Assembly: GCA_041861885.1 (NCBI GenBank)
Contig: JBGVUE010000001.1
Span: 248,001 to 312,000, forward strand
Source of the DNA: Haloimpatiens sp. FM7315
GTDB lineage: Bacteria; Bacillota; Clostridia; Clostridiales; Clostridiaceae
DNA: 64,000 nt
Direction of reading: 5' to 3'
Part shown: positions 39,512 to 49,900 of the stretch, piece after piece
How positions within the stretch are numbered: position 1 is the first letter of the stretch
Layout of the letters: the number at the start of each line of letters is the position of its first letter
Program-made: the position numbers and the translations under genes
The notes under the pieces: model-generated
The model's input: the letters and a program-made list of their open reading frames with translations, nothing else
Database searches by the model: none
What the model was told of the DNA's origin: nothing

Positions 39512-40241
39512 AATCCTCCTTTTGGAAGTTACCGCCTAAATAGATTTCCTCTAAAGGTTTATCTAAATTCTTATTTAATAAAGGAGCGCCTTTGTAAGAA
39601 ATAGTTTTATTTAAGCAAGCTATAGAATTTGCATAATCATATACGTAATTAATATCGTGACTTACCATTATTATTGTTTTCTCTTTATTTAATTCTTTAA
39701 GTAGGGAATAGATTTGCTTTTTAGAATCCACATCTAAGCTTGCTGTAGGTTCATCTAAAAGTAAAATCTCAGGGTTTGCAATTAGAGCTCTTGCAATTAA
39801 AACTCTTTGCATTTGACCTCCAGAAAGCATACCTATTTGCCTATTTTTAAACTCTCCTATGTGAAGTTTATTTAAGATGTTTTCTGCATTATCATATTCT
39901 TTTTTAGAGTATCTTCTAAAAATTTTTCTGGATTTATTAATTCTACCGCAGAGAACAACTTCTATTACAGTTATAGGAAAGTGTTTATCAAATTTTGAAA
40001 ACTGAGGTATATAACCAAGGTCAATAGAGGAGTTATTAAAGTTTTTCCCACAAACTTTTATACTACCTTCTTTTGGCTTTATAAAACCTAAAATGCTCTT
40101 TAATAAGGTGCTTTTACCACCACCATTAGGACCTAGAATAGCTAAAAAGTCACCTTTTTTTACTAATAAGTTAATATGCTCTAGGGCACAAACATTATCA
40201 TAATATACAGTTAAATTTTTTATATCAAGTATGTTATCCAT
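39489..40241 (-). CDS. znuC: Zinc (or Mn) ABC transporter ATPase (ZnuC-like)
   Basis: An intact 250-residue NBD: Walker A GPNGGGKST, Q-loop GYIPQ, signature LSGGQMQR, Walker B ILLLDEPTASLD, H-loop VSHD. The C-terminus is acidic and overlaps the permease start. It provides energy for metal import. Confidence 0.92.
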   Translation of the reverse strand: MDNILDIKNLTVYYDNVCALEHINLLVKKGDFLAILGPNGGGKSTLLKSILGFIKPKEGSIKVCGKNFNNSSIDLGYIPQFSKFDKHFPITVIEVVLCGRINKSRKIFRRYSKKEYDNAENILNKLHIGEFKNRQIGMLSGGQMQRVLIARALIANPEILLLDEPTASLDVDSKKQIYSLLKELNKEKTIIMVSHDINYVYDYANSIACLNKTISYKGAPLLNKNLDKPLEEIYLGGNFQKEDYDDSCTF

Positions 40242-40257
40242 AGAATATAATACCTTT

Positions 40258-41148
40258 CTATTTATTACTTTCAGCTATGGCTTTTGCCATAGACTTAATA
40301 TTTTCAATATAATTTGAAGCAAGTGGGGAAAGTTCTTTTGATTTTCCTTTTATAGATTCTGCAAAAGCAGTAGATTGCTTGCTGTCAACTTCGTCTTGAT
40401 AAAACACAACTTTCAAATCCTCTTTTTTTGCAAAATCAATAACTTTTTCCATATCTTTAGGAGAAGCTTCTTTACCTTCTTTTTCAAGGGCTACCATATT
40501 TAAATTATAATCTTCTGCAAAATATCCAAAGGCAGGGTGATAGACTATGAAATTTCTATTTTTCATATTTTTCAAGGTGTTTTTAACATAGATATCTAAA
40601 TCATCTAAACTTTTTATGTAATTACTAGCATTGTTTTCGTATATTTTTTTATTTTTTGGGTCAAGAGAAGATAAGTCATCCTTTATAGCTTCTACCATTA
40701 TTTTTGCTCTTTTTGGTGAAAGCCATATATGTGGGTCCATGCTATTTTCTCCAAATTTTCTTGGCTTATATGTGTTTTGTACCGTACTAAATAAATCTAT
40801 TATCTTAACATTTTCATTCATTGATTTAACTTTAGGAAGTATAGATGAAGCTTCTGTAGGAACTCCAATTGTAAAGTAACTTTTAGCAGAGCTAAAGGCT
40901 TCAAGTATTTCTGGGGTAGGCTGACTGTTTTCAGGACTCTTTCCTTTTGGAACTAGAGTAACTACGTTGACTAAATCCCCAGCTACTTTCTTTACAAAAG
41001 TTTCCTCAGGAACAATTGAAACAGCTACAGTTAATTTATCCTTAGAAGTATTGTCCTTATTGTAAGAAGTGTTCTTAGTACAACCGCTCATTAAAAACAC
41101 AAGGCAAAGTATAATGAATGAAAGTTTTAATTTTCTTATTTTTTTCAT
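40258..41148 (-). CDS. znuA: Metal-binding lipoprotein of the zinc ABC transporter (ZnuA-like)
   Basis: The 296-residue protein has a lipoprotein signal ending LMSGC. The cluster A-I substrate-binding family pattern is clear: DPHIWLSPKRAK and YHPAFGYFAED supply His ligands, and VVFYQDEVDS sits near the end. There is no long His-rich loop, so zinc versus manganese is decided mainly by the Zur-like operator upstream. The start at 41148 follows AGGAGGAT. Confidence 0.88.
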   Translation of the reverse strand: MKKIRKLKLSFIILCLVFLMSGCTKNTSYNKDNTSKDKLTVAVSIVPEETFVKKVAGDLVNVVTLVPKGKSPENSQPTPEILEAFSSAKSYFTIGVPTEASSILPKVKSMNENVKIIDLFSTVQNTYKPRKFGENSMDPHIWLSPKRAKIMVEAIKDDLSSLDPKNKKIYENNASNYIKSLDDLDIYVKNTLKNMKNRNFIVYHPAFGYFAEDYNLNMVALEKEGKEASPKDMEKVIDFAKKEDLKVVFYQDEVDSKQSTAFAESIKGKSKELSPLASNYIENIKSMAKAIAESNK

Positions 41149-41170
41149 ATAAATCCTCCTTAAAAAAACT

Positions 41171-41191
41171 AAATGCAAATGATTTGCATTT
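41171..41191 (-). promoter_or_regulatory. Zur/Fur-like operator of the znu operon
   Basis: A perfect 10-1-10 palindrome (AAATGCAAAT-G-ATTTGCATTT) lies between the promoter and znuA. Its size and layout fit a Fur-family repressor site; the zinc-transport context makes Zur the best guess. Confidence 0.75.
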
Positions 41192-41193
41192 AT

Positions 41194-41222
41194 ATTGTAT
41201 ATATTTATATAGATTTTGTCAA
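41194..41222 (-). promoter_or_regulatory. Promoter of the znuACB operon
   Basis: On the minus strand: TTGACA (41222-41217), 17-base spacer, TACAAT (41199-41194). The operator begins next to the -10 box, so a bound repressor would block polymerase. Confidence 0.8.
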
Positions 41223-41283
41223 TGTTTATTAGTATATGGATTTATATTACATTTTGTCCAAGTAAATGCTTTGGTAAACAAAT

Positions 41284-41323
41284 AAGACCAAGAAATATAT
41301 TTAAATCAATATTTCTTGGTCTT
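41284..41323 (-). terminator. Terminator of the glutamine synthetase gene
   Basis: 15-base perfect stem (41284-41298 with 41309-41323), 10-base loop. Confidence 0.85.
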
Positions 41324-41369
41324 ACATTTAATTTTCGTGAAAGTCAAACTTTCTTATTATAAATACTAT

Positions 41370-43265
41370 TTATATATCTAGTAAATTCTTTTCATATACA
41401 GAATATAGCTCTCTAAGTTCTTCCATATTTTTGTCTAACTCAAGTTGAAGATGAGACAAAGTTCCGTAGTCTTTAGATATACTAGCTTCTTTTATTTGAG
41501 TGAAAAGACTCTTTCTGTCAATACTATCTTTCATAATGTATTTTCTAAGATTATCAATTTTTATCCAGTAAGATAAGTCAAGGTCTAGTGCTAAATCAGA
41601 AGAGTGAAGTTTCTTAAAGCTTCTAACTTCTTTCATGTAATCATTTATAATTCTATGGTTTATTTCCATAACCCATCTTTTTAGAACAGCTGATTTAAAG
41701 CCATTTATTATTTTTCCATCAAATACATCGCCTTTTTTTAGCACCTGTACTTTTTCCTGATGTTTGTCTAAGGCAATTAAATTCTCATATACTGTAGATG
41801 GCGCTTTTCCAAAGAATTTAACCCTTTCTTCGTTGTCGTATTCTTCAAATACATCTTCTTCACTTCTATACATTCTATAAGTTTCTAAATAATCTGTAGT
41901 TTCACCAAAAGGTTTTGATAACTCTTTTAACAAGTCATTTTCTGATTTGTTATTTGATATAGCGTATTCTATGCAATCTATCATTGCCATGCACATAGAA
42001 GCTACACATAAATATGTGTTTGTATGTGGGTTTGGTGCTCTTAATTCAAATCTTGTAGCAAGTGGGTTTGCAAGATCTCTTATAAGTCCTAATAGTATAG
42101 TTCTGTTTCTTGAAGGAACATCTACTGAATGACCTAAAGAAGTTACTATACATACAGGTGCTTCAAATCCAGGTTTTAATCGCTTAAGAGCATTGTAAGT
42201 ATAAGAAACAAAAGGGTTTATGACTTCGTAGTTCTTTAATATTCCCATTAAAGATGCATAGCCAATTGTACTTAAGAAATGATCTTTTTTAGTTGAAAAC
42301 ATATTTATAATTTTGCCTTGTTTTGTCTTTAAAGTTACACTTACGTGAGTGTGTTTTCCACTTCCGGCAACTCCATCTATAGGTTTTGCAAGGAAGGTTA
42401 CATCAAGACCATTTGATCTAAAGGATTCTCTTATTATGTCTTTAACAAAAATTTCATTGTCCGCAGTTTGAATTGCATTTGAATATTTCCAGTCAATTTC
42501 TAATTGTTCCATTATGTGAGTTAGTGTTCCCGCTTCGTTAATTTTTGCCTGTACTCCACCTACTTCTTTATGTCCCATCTCAGGTTCAAATCCGTATTTT
42601 GCCATAGTAATAAGGGATTGTTCTAAAGAGGTTCTAACAGCTCCTTTAGTGTTGTTCCAGTATTGTTCTTGAAGTACTTGAGATGTAGATAGCTCCTCTA
42701 CATGGGCCTCATTGTTAGGTGTTTTTACCCAAAATTCTAATTCTGTAGCAGTTGTTAAAAATATGTCTTCTATATCTTCGTATTTAATTCCGTAGCTTGT
42801 AAGTGAGTTAGGATTATTTTTAAAAAGATTCAAAAGAGTTGATTTAAAGTGCTGAACAGCATTTTTAAGGATTGAACGAGAGTCCACAGCTTTGTTATCG
42901 TGAATTAAGAAACAAGGGATTCTAAGAGTACCAACAGGTAGTTTGGTTTCAGGATCTATGTGTTCAAAGTTGTAGTCTATAAACCAATTTTTGTCTATAT
43001 CAGGAACCATGTCTACTTTTGCGTTGTTTAGGGTGGCTATTCCGTTAAGGACAACTGAAGAACCGTCAGTTTGAACAGCGCCTTTTAAAAAGCCGTTTAT
43101 ATCTTCTAAGAAAAGTGAGATTGGAATTTTTTCATCTGTGTCATTTCCGGACAAATCCACTCCTACTAGAGATACAAATTTTATTTCTGGATGAGATAGC
43201 AAAAGATTTTTTAAAGTTTCTTCTGAATGACATTCTTTAGAAATTGTGTATAATAATTCACTCAT
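41370..43265 (-). CDS. glnA: Glutamine synthetase, long (~630-residue) clostridial form
   Basis: The 631-residue intact enzyme makes glutamine from glutamate, ammonia and ATP. GS catalytic blocks are present: TATELEFWVKTP, EMGHKEVGGVQAKI, FLAKPIDGVAGSGKHTHVSV, LKPGFEAPVCIVTS, RNRT and RFELRAPNPHTNTYL. It is longer than the usual ~445-residue GSI because of inserts and a ~150-residue helical C-terminal extension (from about residue 480). AGGAGGATT precedes the ATG. No GlnR or nitrogen-regulator gene is adjacent. Confidence 0.88.
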   Translation of the reverse strand: MSELLYTISKECHSEETLKNLLLSHPEIKFVSLVGVDLSGNDTDEKIPISLFLEDINGFLKGAVQTDGSSVVLNGIATLNNAKVDMVPDIDKNWFIDYNFEHIDPETKLPVGTLRIPCFLIHDNKAVDSRSILKNAVQHFKSTLLNLFKNNPNSLTSYGIKYEDIEDIFLTTATELEFWVKTPNNEAHVEELSTSQVLQEQYWNNTKGAVRTSLEQSLITMAKYGFEPEMGHKEVGGVQAKINEAGTLTHIMEQLEIDWKYSNAIQTADNEIFVKDIIRESFRSNGLDVTFLAKPIDGVAGSGKHTHVSVTLKTKQGKIINMFSTKKDHFLSTIGYASLMGILKNYEVINPFVSYTYNALKRLKPGFEAPVCIVTSLGHSVDVPSRNRTILLGLIRDLANPLATRFELRAPNPHTNTYLCVASMCMAMIDCIEYAISNNKSENDLLKELSKPFGETTDYLETYRMYRSEEDVFEEYDNEERVKFFGKAPSTVYENLIALDKHQEKVQVLKKGDVFDGKIINGFKSAVLKRWVMEINHRIINDYMKEVRSFKKLHSSDLALDLDLSYWIKIDNLRKYIMKDSIDRKSLFTQIKEASISKDYGTLSHLQLELDKNMEELRELYSVYEKNLLDI

Positions 43266-43300
43266 AAAATTAATCCTCCTAAAAAAATAATATGTTCAAA

Positions 43301-43329
43301 ATTCTACAATAATAATTTGCAATTGTCAA
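43301..43329 (-). promoter_or_regulatory. Promoter of glnA
   Basis: On the minus strand: TTGACA (43329-43324), 17-base spacer, TAGAAT (43306-43301). Confidence 0.75.
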
Positions 43330-43480
43330 TGATAGTTTCTGCAAATTTTTAAATTAAATCATGGATTTTTTAGAAAATTTCAATTTATTAAAATTTTTTT
43401 AAATTTGTATTTATGCTCATTATTTTGATAAAATGTTTAAGTATAAGAATTTATTAAAAAGTGCAAGGTGGTGTACATAA

Positions 43481-44257
43481 ATGGAGGATAAATATAGACC
43501 AATTGGCCTTATGGATTCAGGTTTAGGTGGATTAAGTGTTTTAAAAGAAGCTTTGAAACTTCTGCCAAATGAGGATTTTATATATTATGGTGATACAAAG
43601 AATGCACCTTATGGAACTAAAGATATGAAAGAAGTTAAGGAACTTACTAAAAGGGTTGTCAATTTACTTATAGATAAAGGCGTTAAGGCTGTAGTGATTG
43701 CTTGTAATACTGCAACTAGTGTTGCTGTAGATGAAATAAGAAAAGAATATTCAATACCTATTATAGGCATTGAGCCAGCTTTAAAGCCTGCAGTTAAAAT
43801 AAATAGAAAAGGATGCATTATAATAATGGCAACTACGCTAACCCTAGCAGAGAAAAAATTTAAGAATTTAATGGAAAAATATAGCGAGAAATCTAAGATA
43901 GTATCCCTTCCATGTCCTGGACTTGTGGAATTTGTAGAAAGTGGGAACATTGATGGAGTAGAAGTTAGGGATTACCTAAATGAGAAATTAGAACCATTTA
44001 AAACTGAGGGAATAGGCTCTATTGTGCTTGGGTGCACACATTATCCTTTTGTTAGAAACGCAATAAAGGATATAGTAGGTGAAGAAGTGCCAATAATAGA
44101 TGGAAGTATAGGTACCTCTAAGCAGTTAAAAAGACAGCTTCAATCAAAAGGAATGTTAAATGATAAAAAAGAAAAGGGAGAACTTAAAATATTTAATTCC
44201 CTTGAAGATAGTAAGGTTATCGATCTAAGCTATAGGCTTATAAATGAAAAAATATAA
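43481..44257 (+). CDS. murI: Glutamate racemase
   Basis: The 258-residue protein has both catalytic cysteines in their motifs, VIACNTATS and VLGCTHYPF, plus the N-terminal GLMDSGLGGLSVL and YYGDTKNAPYG. It makes D-glutamate for peptidoglycan. The ribosome site (GCAAGGTGGT) precedes the ATG. Confidence 0.95.
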   Translation: MEDKYRPIGLMDSGLGGLSVLKEALKLLPNEDFIYYGDTKNAPYGTKDMKEVKELTKRVVNLLIDKGVKAVVIACNTATSVAVDEIRKEYSIPIIGIEPALKPAVKINRKGCIIIMATTLTLAEKKFKNLMEKYSEKSKIVSLPCPGLVEFVESGNIDGVEVRDYLNEKLEPFKTEGIGSIVLGCTHYPFVRNAIKDIVGEEVPIIDGSIGTSKQLKRQLQSKGMLNDKKEKGELKIFNSLEDSKVIDLSYRLINEKI

Positions 44258-44294
44258 ATAATTAATAATTAATAATTAATAAATAATTAATAAT
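44257..44294. repeat. Short AT tandem repeat (AATAATT units)
   Basis: Five to six imperfect copies of a 7-8 base unit directly after the murI stop. Confidence 0.6.
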
Positions 44295-44303
44295 AGCTCA
44301 TAT

Positions 44304-44340
44304 ATTAAATACTAACCATAGAATTTGGCTAGTATTTAAT
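44304..44340 (+). terminator. Hairpin after murI
   Basis: ATTAAATACTA/TAGTATTTAAT with additional CCA/TGG pairs, few T after it. Confidence 0.55.
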
Positions 44341-44578
44341 AGTTTCTTATTGATGTTTATGAATTCTTGCCTTATGTTATTTTAAGCATTTTTTACAATA
44401 TTCTAAGCACTTTTAGAGGCAATTTATTAAAAACTTTTAGTTATAATAAGGCCTGTAGTTCTTAGAAGGTTTAATTTGTCTAGTTTATGTTGCTTTGAAA
44501 CTAAGAACGTAATTAATGATAAAAGAATAGAATAATAGTATGAATTCAGCCAATATCATAAGAAATAAGGTGATGATT

Positions 44579-45061
44579 GTGAAAGGTTTTGTTTTGGACA
44601 AGATAAAAGAGGAAGATGCACACATAAATGAGAATGAAGTGATTAGCTTAGAAGAAAATCTTAAGGAAGATATGGGGTTTGATGGGATTAGCATTGTAAA
44701 TCCGGAGAATAGCAACAAAATATATATAATAAATAGTATATATATACAGTCTGAAAATAAAAAGGTAATAGTTGCTTTAGGAGAGAATAATAATTGTAGC
44801 GAATTAGATGAATTATTTATAAGTAAAGATGTAAAAAAAGAAGAAAATCTAATTCATATTAATACTGTTGAGAAGAAGATATATGATAATACGGATATAT
44901 TACAAGGTTATTATATAATACTTTTGCCAAAAGGATATGTGAATATCAAAGTGGATGAGCCTGTAAATGAACTTGATATAAAACTTTTTGCAGGGAAGAA
45001 AAAATTCTTTAGCAATGTTTTATATAGGATTAAATGGATAACAATAATAAATGTGATATAA
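44579..45061 (+). CDS. Hypothetical protein
   Basis: 160 residues, acidic, soluble, beta-rich (IYIINSIYIQSENKKVIVAL; GYYIILLPKGYVNIKV). It has no family that I recognise. The GTG start at 44579 has AAGGTGATG upstream; an ATG at 44540 has none. It precedes a cyclophilin gene by 45 bases and may be co-transcribed with it. Confidence 0.6.
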   Translation: MKGFVLDKIKEEDAHINENEVISLEENLKEDMGFDGISIVNPENSNKIYIINSIYIQSENKKVIVALGENNNCSELDELFISKDVKKEENLIHINTVEKKIYDNTDILQGYYIILLPKGYVNIKVDEPVNELDIKLFAGKKKFFSNVLYRIKWITIINVI

Positions 45062-45106
45062 TTATTTAAAATATAAATTTAATATACTTATGAGGGGAGA
45101 TATATT

Positions 45107-45625
45107 ATGAAAAATCCTATAGTTACAATAAAAATGGAAAATGGGGATGTAATGAAAGCTGAATTATATCCAGAAGTAGCTCCTAATACAGTTAGAAATT
45201 TTATAAGTCTAATAAACAATAAGTTCTATGATGGAATATGTTTTCACAGAGTTATTCCGGGTTTTGTAATTCAAGCAGGTTGTCCTGAGGGAACTGGTGT
45301 TGGAGGTCCTGGATATTCAATTAAAGGAGAGTTTTCTTCCAATGGATTTAAAAACAATTTGAAGCATACAGATGGTGTTTTATCAATGGCTAGAACTATG
45401 GCACCTAACTCTGCTGGAAGCCAGTTTTTCATAATGGTTGGAAATACACCTCATCTAGATGGGCAGTACGCCGCTTTTGGAAAGCTTACAGAGGGGCTTG
45501 ATATAGCATATAAAATTGCTAAGTCAAAAAGAGATAGAAGTGATAAACCTGTAGAGCCTCAGATTATGAAGGAAGTTACAGTAGATACTTTTGGTGAAAA
45601 ATACCAAGAACCAGATAAATTTTAA
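45107..45625 (+). CDS. Peptidyl-prolyl cis-trans isomerase, cyclophilin type
   Basis: The 172-residue cytosolic enzyme has the cyclophilin active-site sequence FHRVIPGFVIQAG, then LSMARTMAPNSAGSQFFIM and LDGQYAAFGKL. The catalytic Arg of FHRV, the Gln-Phe-Phe and the Asn region are all kept. GAGGGGAGA precedes the ATG. Confidence 0.93.
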   Translation: MKNPIVTIKMENGDVMKAELYPEVAPNTVRNFISLINNKFYDGICFHRVIPGFVIQAGCPEGTGVGGPGYSIKGEFSSNGFKNNLKHTDGVLSMARTMAPNSAGSQFFIMVGNTPHLDGQYAAFGKLTEGLDIAYKIAKSKRDRSDKPVEPQIMKEVTVDTFGEKYQEPDKF

Positions 45626-45643
45626 TATTATATAACATGGGAG

Positions 45644-46042
45644 ATGTTGAAGGAGAAAATGGTAACATTAAATAATGATTCTTTTATTTTAGCATATGGT
45701 TTTAATGATGAAGAGACTGCGTTTTTAACTTCTTTAGTAGGGGAAAGTTCTTTAAAGATTATTGAGAAATCTATGGCAAACACGAAAATAAAAGATATAA
45801 TAGAAGGCATTTATTTACCAGTATATGATAAAAATATGCCTGAGGATAAAGTAATACTGTTCAATAATGTAGAGGACAAAAAAGTGGATTTACTTGTAAA
45901 AGATATTAGAACTAATGAAGCTATAAAATGCATTTTGGCAGTAGTTACTCCTACTTCTTCAGAATGGACCTTAAAAAAGCTTTTAAAAGAACTTTTAAGA
46001 GAGAGAGAATGGTTTAAAAATAATTCTAATAAGAGGGCATAA
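45644..46042 (+). CDS. DUF3783-like protein
   Basis: 132 residues. The C-terminal part (CILAVVTPTSSEWTLKKLLK, then ELLREREWF) looks like DUF3783 of clostridia. Start: the ATG at 45644 directly abuts GGGAGA, while the ATG at 45659 has AAGGAG three bases away; either is possible. Function unknown. Confidence 0.7.
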   Translation: MLKEKMVTLNNDSFILAYGFNDEETAFLTSLVGESSLKIIEKSMANTKIKDIIEGIYLPVYDKNMPEDKVILFNNVEDKKVDLLVKDIRTNEAIKCILAVVTPTSSEWTLKKLLKELLREREWFKNNSNKRA

Positions 46043-46058
46043 GAAACGAGGTATATAT

Positions 46059-46732
46059 ATGAGTAGAATAGGGGAAAAATACAACAGATTAGGAATCAAA
46101 AAGGTATAAGTGCAAAAGAGCTATCAAAAAAATTAGGCGTTGCTGAAAAATTTGTAGTAGAAGTAGAACTTGGAAGAAAAGTTATGAATGAAGTTTTAAT
46201 TGAGAAAGTTTCTAAGATACTTGGAGAAAATCTAAATGATTTGACTTTAAATTACGTTGAAGACAAAAATGAGGATAAAGTTGAAGCTATGCATAAAAAG
46301 TTTCATCCAAATGAAAAAAATGCAATGTCAGAGGAGTGGACAGATGCTCTTTCTTCAATTCTTAAACCTGTACCTGTTTATGACTACAGTTTAAAGAAGG
46401 TTTTAGAAAAGAGAAAATTACCTGTGTTTTCTAATAAAATAGAAGGTTACAATCAAGATAAGGTTTTGTTCTTATTCATTGAAGATGATGATATGAGTGG
46501 ATTTAGAATATCAAAGGGAGACATAGCTTTCGGACATAAGATAAGTGAAATTGAAAATGATTCTTTTTGCTTAATAGAATATGATGGTCAACGAATTTTA
46601 AGACAAATTAAGAGAATAGATAGTAGTAGAGTTCTTTTAGTAAGTAATAAAGGAAGTGTTTTGACTAAAACCGCTGAGGTTAAAAGCATAAAACCTTTAG
46701 TTAAAATAGAAAAAGTAGAGATAAAACTTTAG
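46059..46732 (+). CDS. XRE-family regulator with a LexA/S24-like C-terminal domain (one frameshift)
   Basis: About 224 residues. An N-terminal helix-turn-helix (GISAKELSKKLGVAEKFVVE) is joined to a beta-rich C-terminal half (MSGFRISKGDIAFGHK, FCLIEYDGQRILRQIKRI) resembling the S24 dimerisation domain, but without an obvious catalytic Ser-Lys pair. As read the gene stops after 16 codons; one extra A in A5 46075-46079 gives MSRIGEKIQQIRNQKGIS. A short AACGAGG ribosome site. A strong terminator follows. Confidence 0.75.
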
Positions 46733-46780
46733 TATACAAAAAGTTATTAAAAATAGAGTTTTACATTAAAGTTTAGTGAG

Positions 46781-46819
46781 AAATAAAGCAAATGTTGCCT
46801 TGCAACATTTGCTTTATTT
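46781..46819 (+). terminator. Rho-independent terminator
   Basis: 18-base perfect stem (46781-46798 with 46802-46819), 3-base loop, then T-rich. Confidence 0.95.
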
Positions 46820-46921
46820 TTTCATAAAATATAATGTCTTGAATTCAAATTTTAATTTGAAATCACTTTAGGGTGTGTTGTTTTTATAAATTTGAATTAA
46901 TAAATTTAAAAAGGAGCTATT

Positions 46922-49900
46922 ATGGAGAAGGTAGGGGGTTTATTAAATCTGTTAAAAAGTGTTCCTTTAAATGTAAAGCTTAAAATATCAGAATTTTCAA
47001 AGGCAGATGAAATTATAAAAGGAAAACTTGAATTAATAACTTTGTTTTCACAAGATGCACTAATAGTAAAAAGAAAAGTATTAGAAATAGGAGGGGAATT
47101 TGAGGACTTAGGTTATGGTTTTGGAATTATAACTATAAATGTAGATGATCTTGAAAAAATAGCTAAAATAGAAGAAATAATATATATGGAGCTTCCTAAG
47201 GTTTTGTATACATCGGATTTTCTAAGTAATAAAGCAGCATGCATAGAAGAAGTCTGGGGAATATATGGATTAACGGGGAAGGGAGTATTGGCTGGCTTTA
47301 TTGATTCTGGAATAGACTATACTCATCCAGCTTTTAGGGATAAAGAGGGAAATACTAGAATCGAGTATATATGTGATTTATCAAAAGGGGGAAGGTATGG
47401 GATAAAAACATAATTAATGAGGCCCTGAAGGCACAAGATCCCTATAGTATTGTAAATGAAGTAGATATTTCAGGACACGGGACTCATGTAGCTGGAATTG
47501 CTTCAGCTGGTGGAAACATAGATAAAAGATACTATGGGGCTGCATACGAGTCTTCTATTGCCATGGTAAAAATGACAGAAGAGGGAAGAATTAATTATGC
47601 TAAAAGTACACAGCTAATGAGAGGAATAAAATTTTTGCTTGAAAAAGGAAAAGAAGTAAAGATGCCTCTTGTGATTAATTTAAGCTTTAGTACTAATGAT
47701 GGGGCACATAATGGCAGTAGTCTTTTAGAAAAGTACATTTCAACTATATGTAGTCTAGAGAGAATAAGTTTTATAGTAGCTTCTGGTAACGAAGGAGATA
47801 GAGCGCATCATGTAGGCGGAGTATTAAAAGATAAACAAAATATATCAATAAACATTGAAAAATACGAAAAAACTGTAGTTTTGCAGTTATATAAAAGATT
47901 TCTTGATGATGTGAATTTTAAAATCAAAAATCCACAGGGAAAATCCACAGACATAATTTCTATATATCCTGGATATTATGAGGGAGTAATAGGGGCAGAT
48001 AAATATTATATCTACAGTAGTGGATCAAAGCCTTTTGACATAAATGGGGAAATTATAATAAGTTTTGTAGCTTCAGGTGAGTTTTTAGTTTCAGGGGTTT
48101 GGGAAATAGAAATATATAGTGGTGGAAAAACTGAAGGACTTTATGACATTTGGATGCCAACTGCAGAGAGCTTAAATCCTAATACGAAGTTTTTAAAACC
48201 TAATCCTTTTAATACTTTAGGAATACCTGCAACAGTTGAAAATGTAATATCAGTTGGAAGTTATAACTATATTTTAAATAGTATTTCTAGTTTTTCAGGA
48301 AGAGGCAGATTAGGTGGAAGTAAGCCAGATATTGTGGCTCCGGGAGAGGGCATTATATCTTCAATACCTATGGGAGGAGTTGATAGTTTATCAGGAACAT
48401 CTATGGCAGCCCCTCATGTTGCAGGTGCTGCTGCACTTTTAATGGAATGGGGCATAGTAAAGGGAAATGATGCATATATGTACGGTGATAGACTAAAATA
48501 TTTTTTACTTAAAGGAGCTAGAAGAGACAGAACTGATGTGCTATATCCAGGTCCTATTTTTGGATATGGTGAATTATGTTTGAGAGGTGGGATGGATTTG
48601 GCTGCTCAGAATAGGTATTTAAGACAGGACAAGAAGGCTTATATTGTTGAATATGATGGCGTTTTATTAGATGCTTTTGATAATGTAAATTACGCCTATC
48701 CTTTAATATTAGACGAAAGATATGCAGTTGTATATGTGGATAGAGACAAGGCGGATGAATTTTTTTAAAGTCTAAGGAAATAGTTTATGTAGAGGATTTA
48801 ATTAATTATACTTTAGGACAGATATCTCCTATAGATGCGGCAAATATATCTAAGTTTAGCAATAACCCCTTTTTACCTTTGAGAGGAAACGGGGTAGTTG
48901 TGGGAATAATAGATACGGGAATTGATTATTTAAATACAGAGTTTATTTATGAAGACAATACTTCAAGAATAATAAACATATGGGATCAAACTGTGGATAA
49001 ACCTAACTCTACGGGAGAATTTGGATTTGGAAGTGAGTATACTAGAGAAGAAATAAATAAAGCTATAGAGGAGAGCTTAAAGGGTGGAGATCCATATATA
49101 TATGTAGATAGCAAGGATACTATAGGGCATGGAACTAAAATGGCTGGAATAATAGGAGCTAGAGGTAAAAATCCAGAAATTGTAGGAGCTGCACCTGACT
49201 GTGAATTTGCAGTGGTTAAGCTAAGGGAAAATAAATCTTCTGAGGAATCTTTTGAAGAGAAAAAGGTTCCGGTTTATTCAGGTCCAGATGTTATTTTGGC
49301 TGTAAAATACTTATACAATCTTAAGAAGAATACAAAAAAACCTATGGTCATATATATACCTTTAGGTACTAATGAAGGAGCTCATGATGGAAGTTCCATA
49401 TTAGAGCGTTATATAGATGAGATATCAAAGTTTAGAGGTATTGTTGTGGTTACAGGATGTGGCAATGAAGGAGATTCAGAAACTCATGCAGAAGGGGTTA
49501 TAGAAAAAACTGGAGGGGAGAAAACTATTGAGTTAAAGGTTGATAGTTTGGAAAAAAACATAAGGATTGAGATATGGTGTAAAAAACCAGATAAGGTATC
49601 CTTAGGCATAACTTCTCCCTCAGGTGAAGTTATAAGCAAAATTCCCGCTAAGCTCAAAGAGAATGAAATCGTAAAGCTTGTATATGAACAAAGTGTTATT
49701 TCTGTCCAGTATTTTATACCAGAGGAGATAACAGGTGATGAACTAATTGAAGTTAGCATATCAAATGTAACGGGTGGAATATGGAAGTTTAGATTAATTG
49801 GGGACTATATAGTAAGCGGAAGATATGATATGTGGATACCTCAAAGAAGTCTTTTAAAAGAAGGAACTAGATTTTTAATGTCAACACCATATGTTACTAT

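Noticed and set aside
44257-44294. AT-rich repeat after murI as a CRISPR or minisatellite
   Set aside because: Units are 7-8 bases, pure A/T and imperfect, with no spacers; it is a simple low-complexity stretch.
45628-45810. Minus-strand open frames opposite real genes (this and many others)
   Set aside because: They lie wholly over convincing plus-strand genes, have no ribosome sites and have compositions typical of antisense frames.
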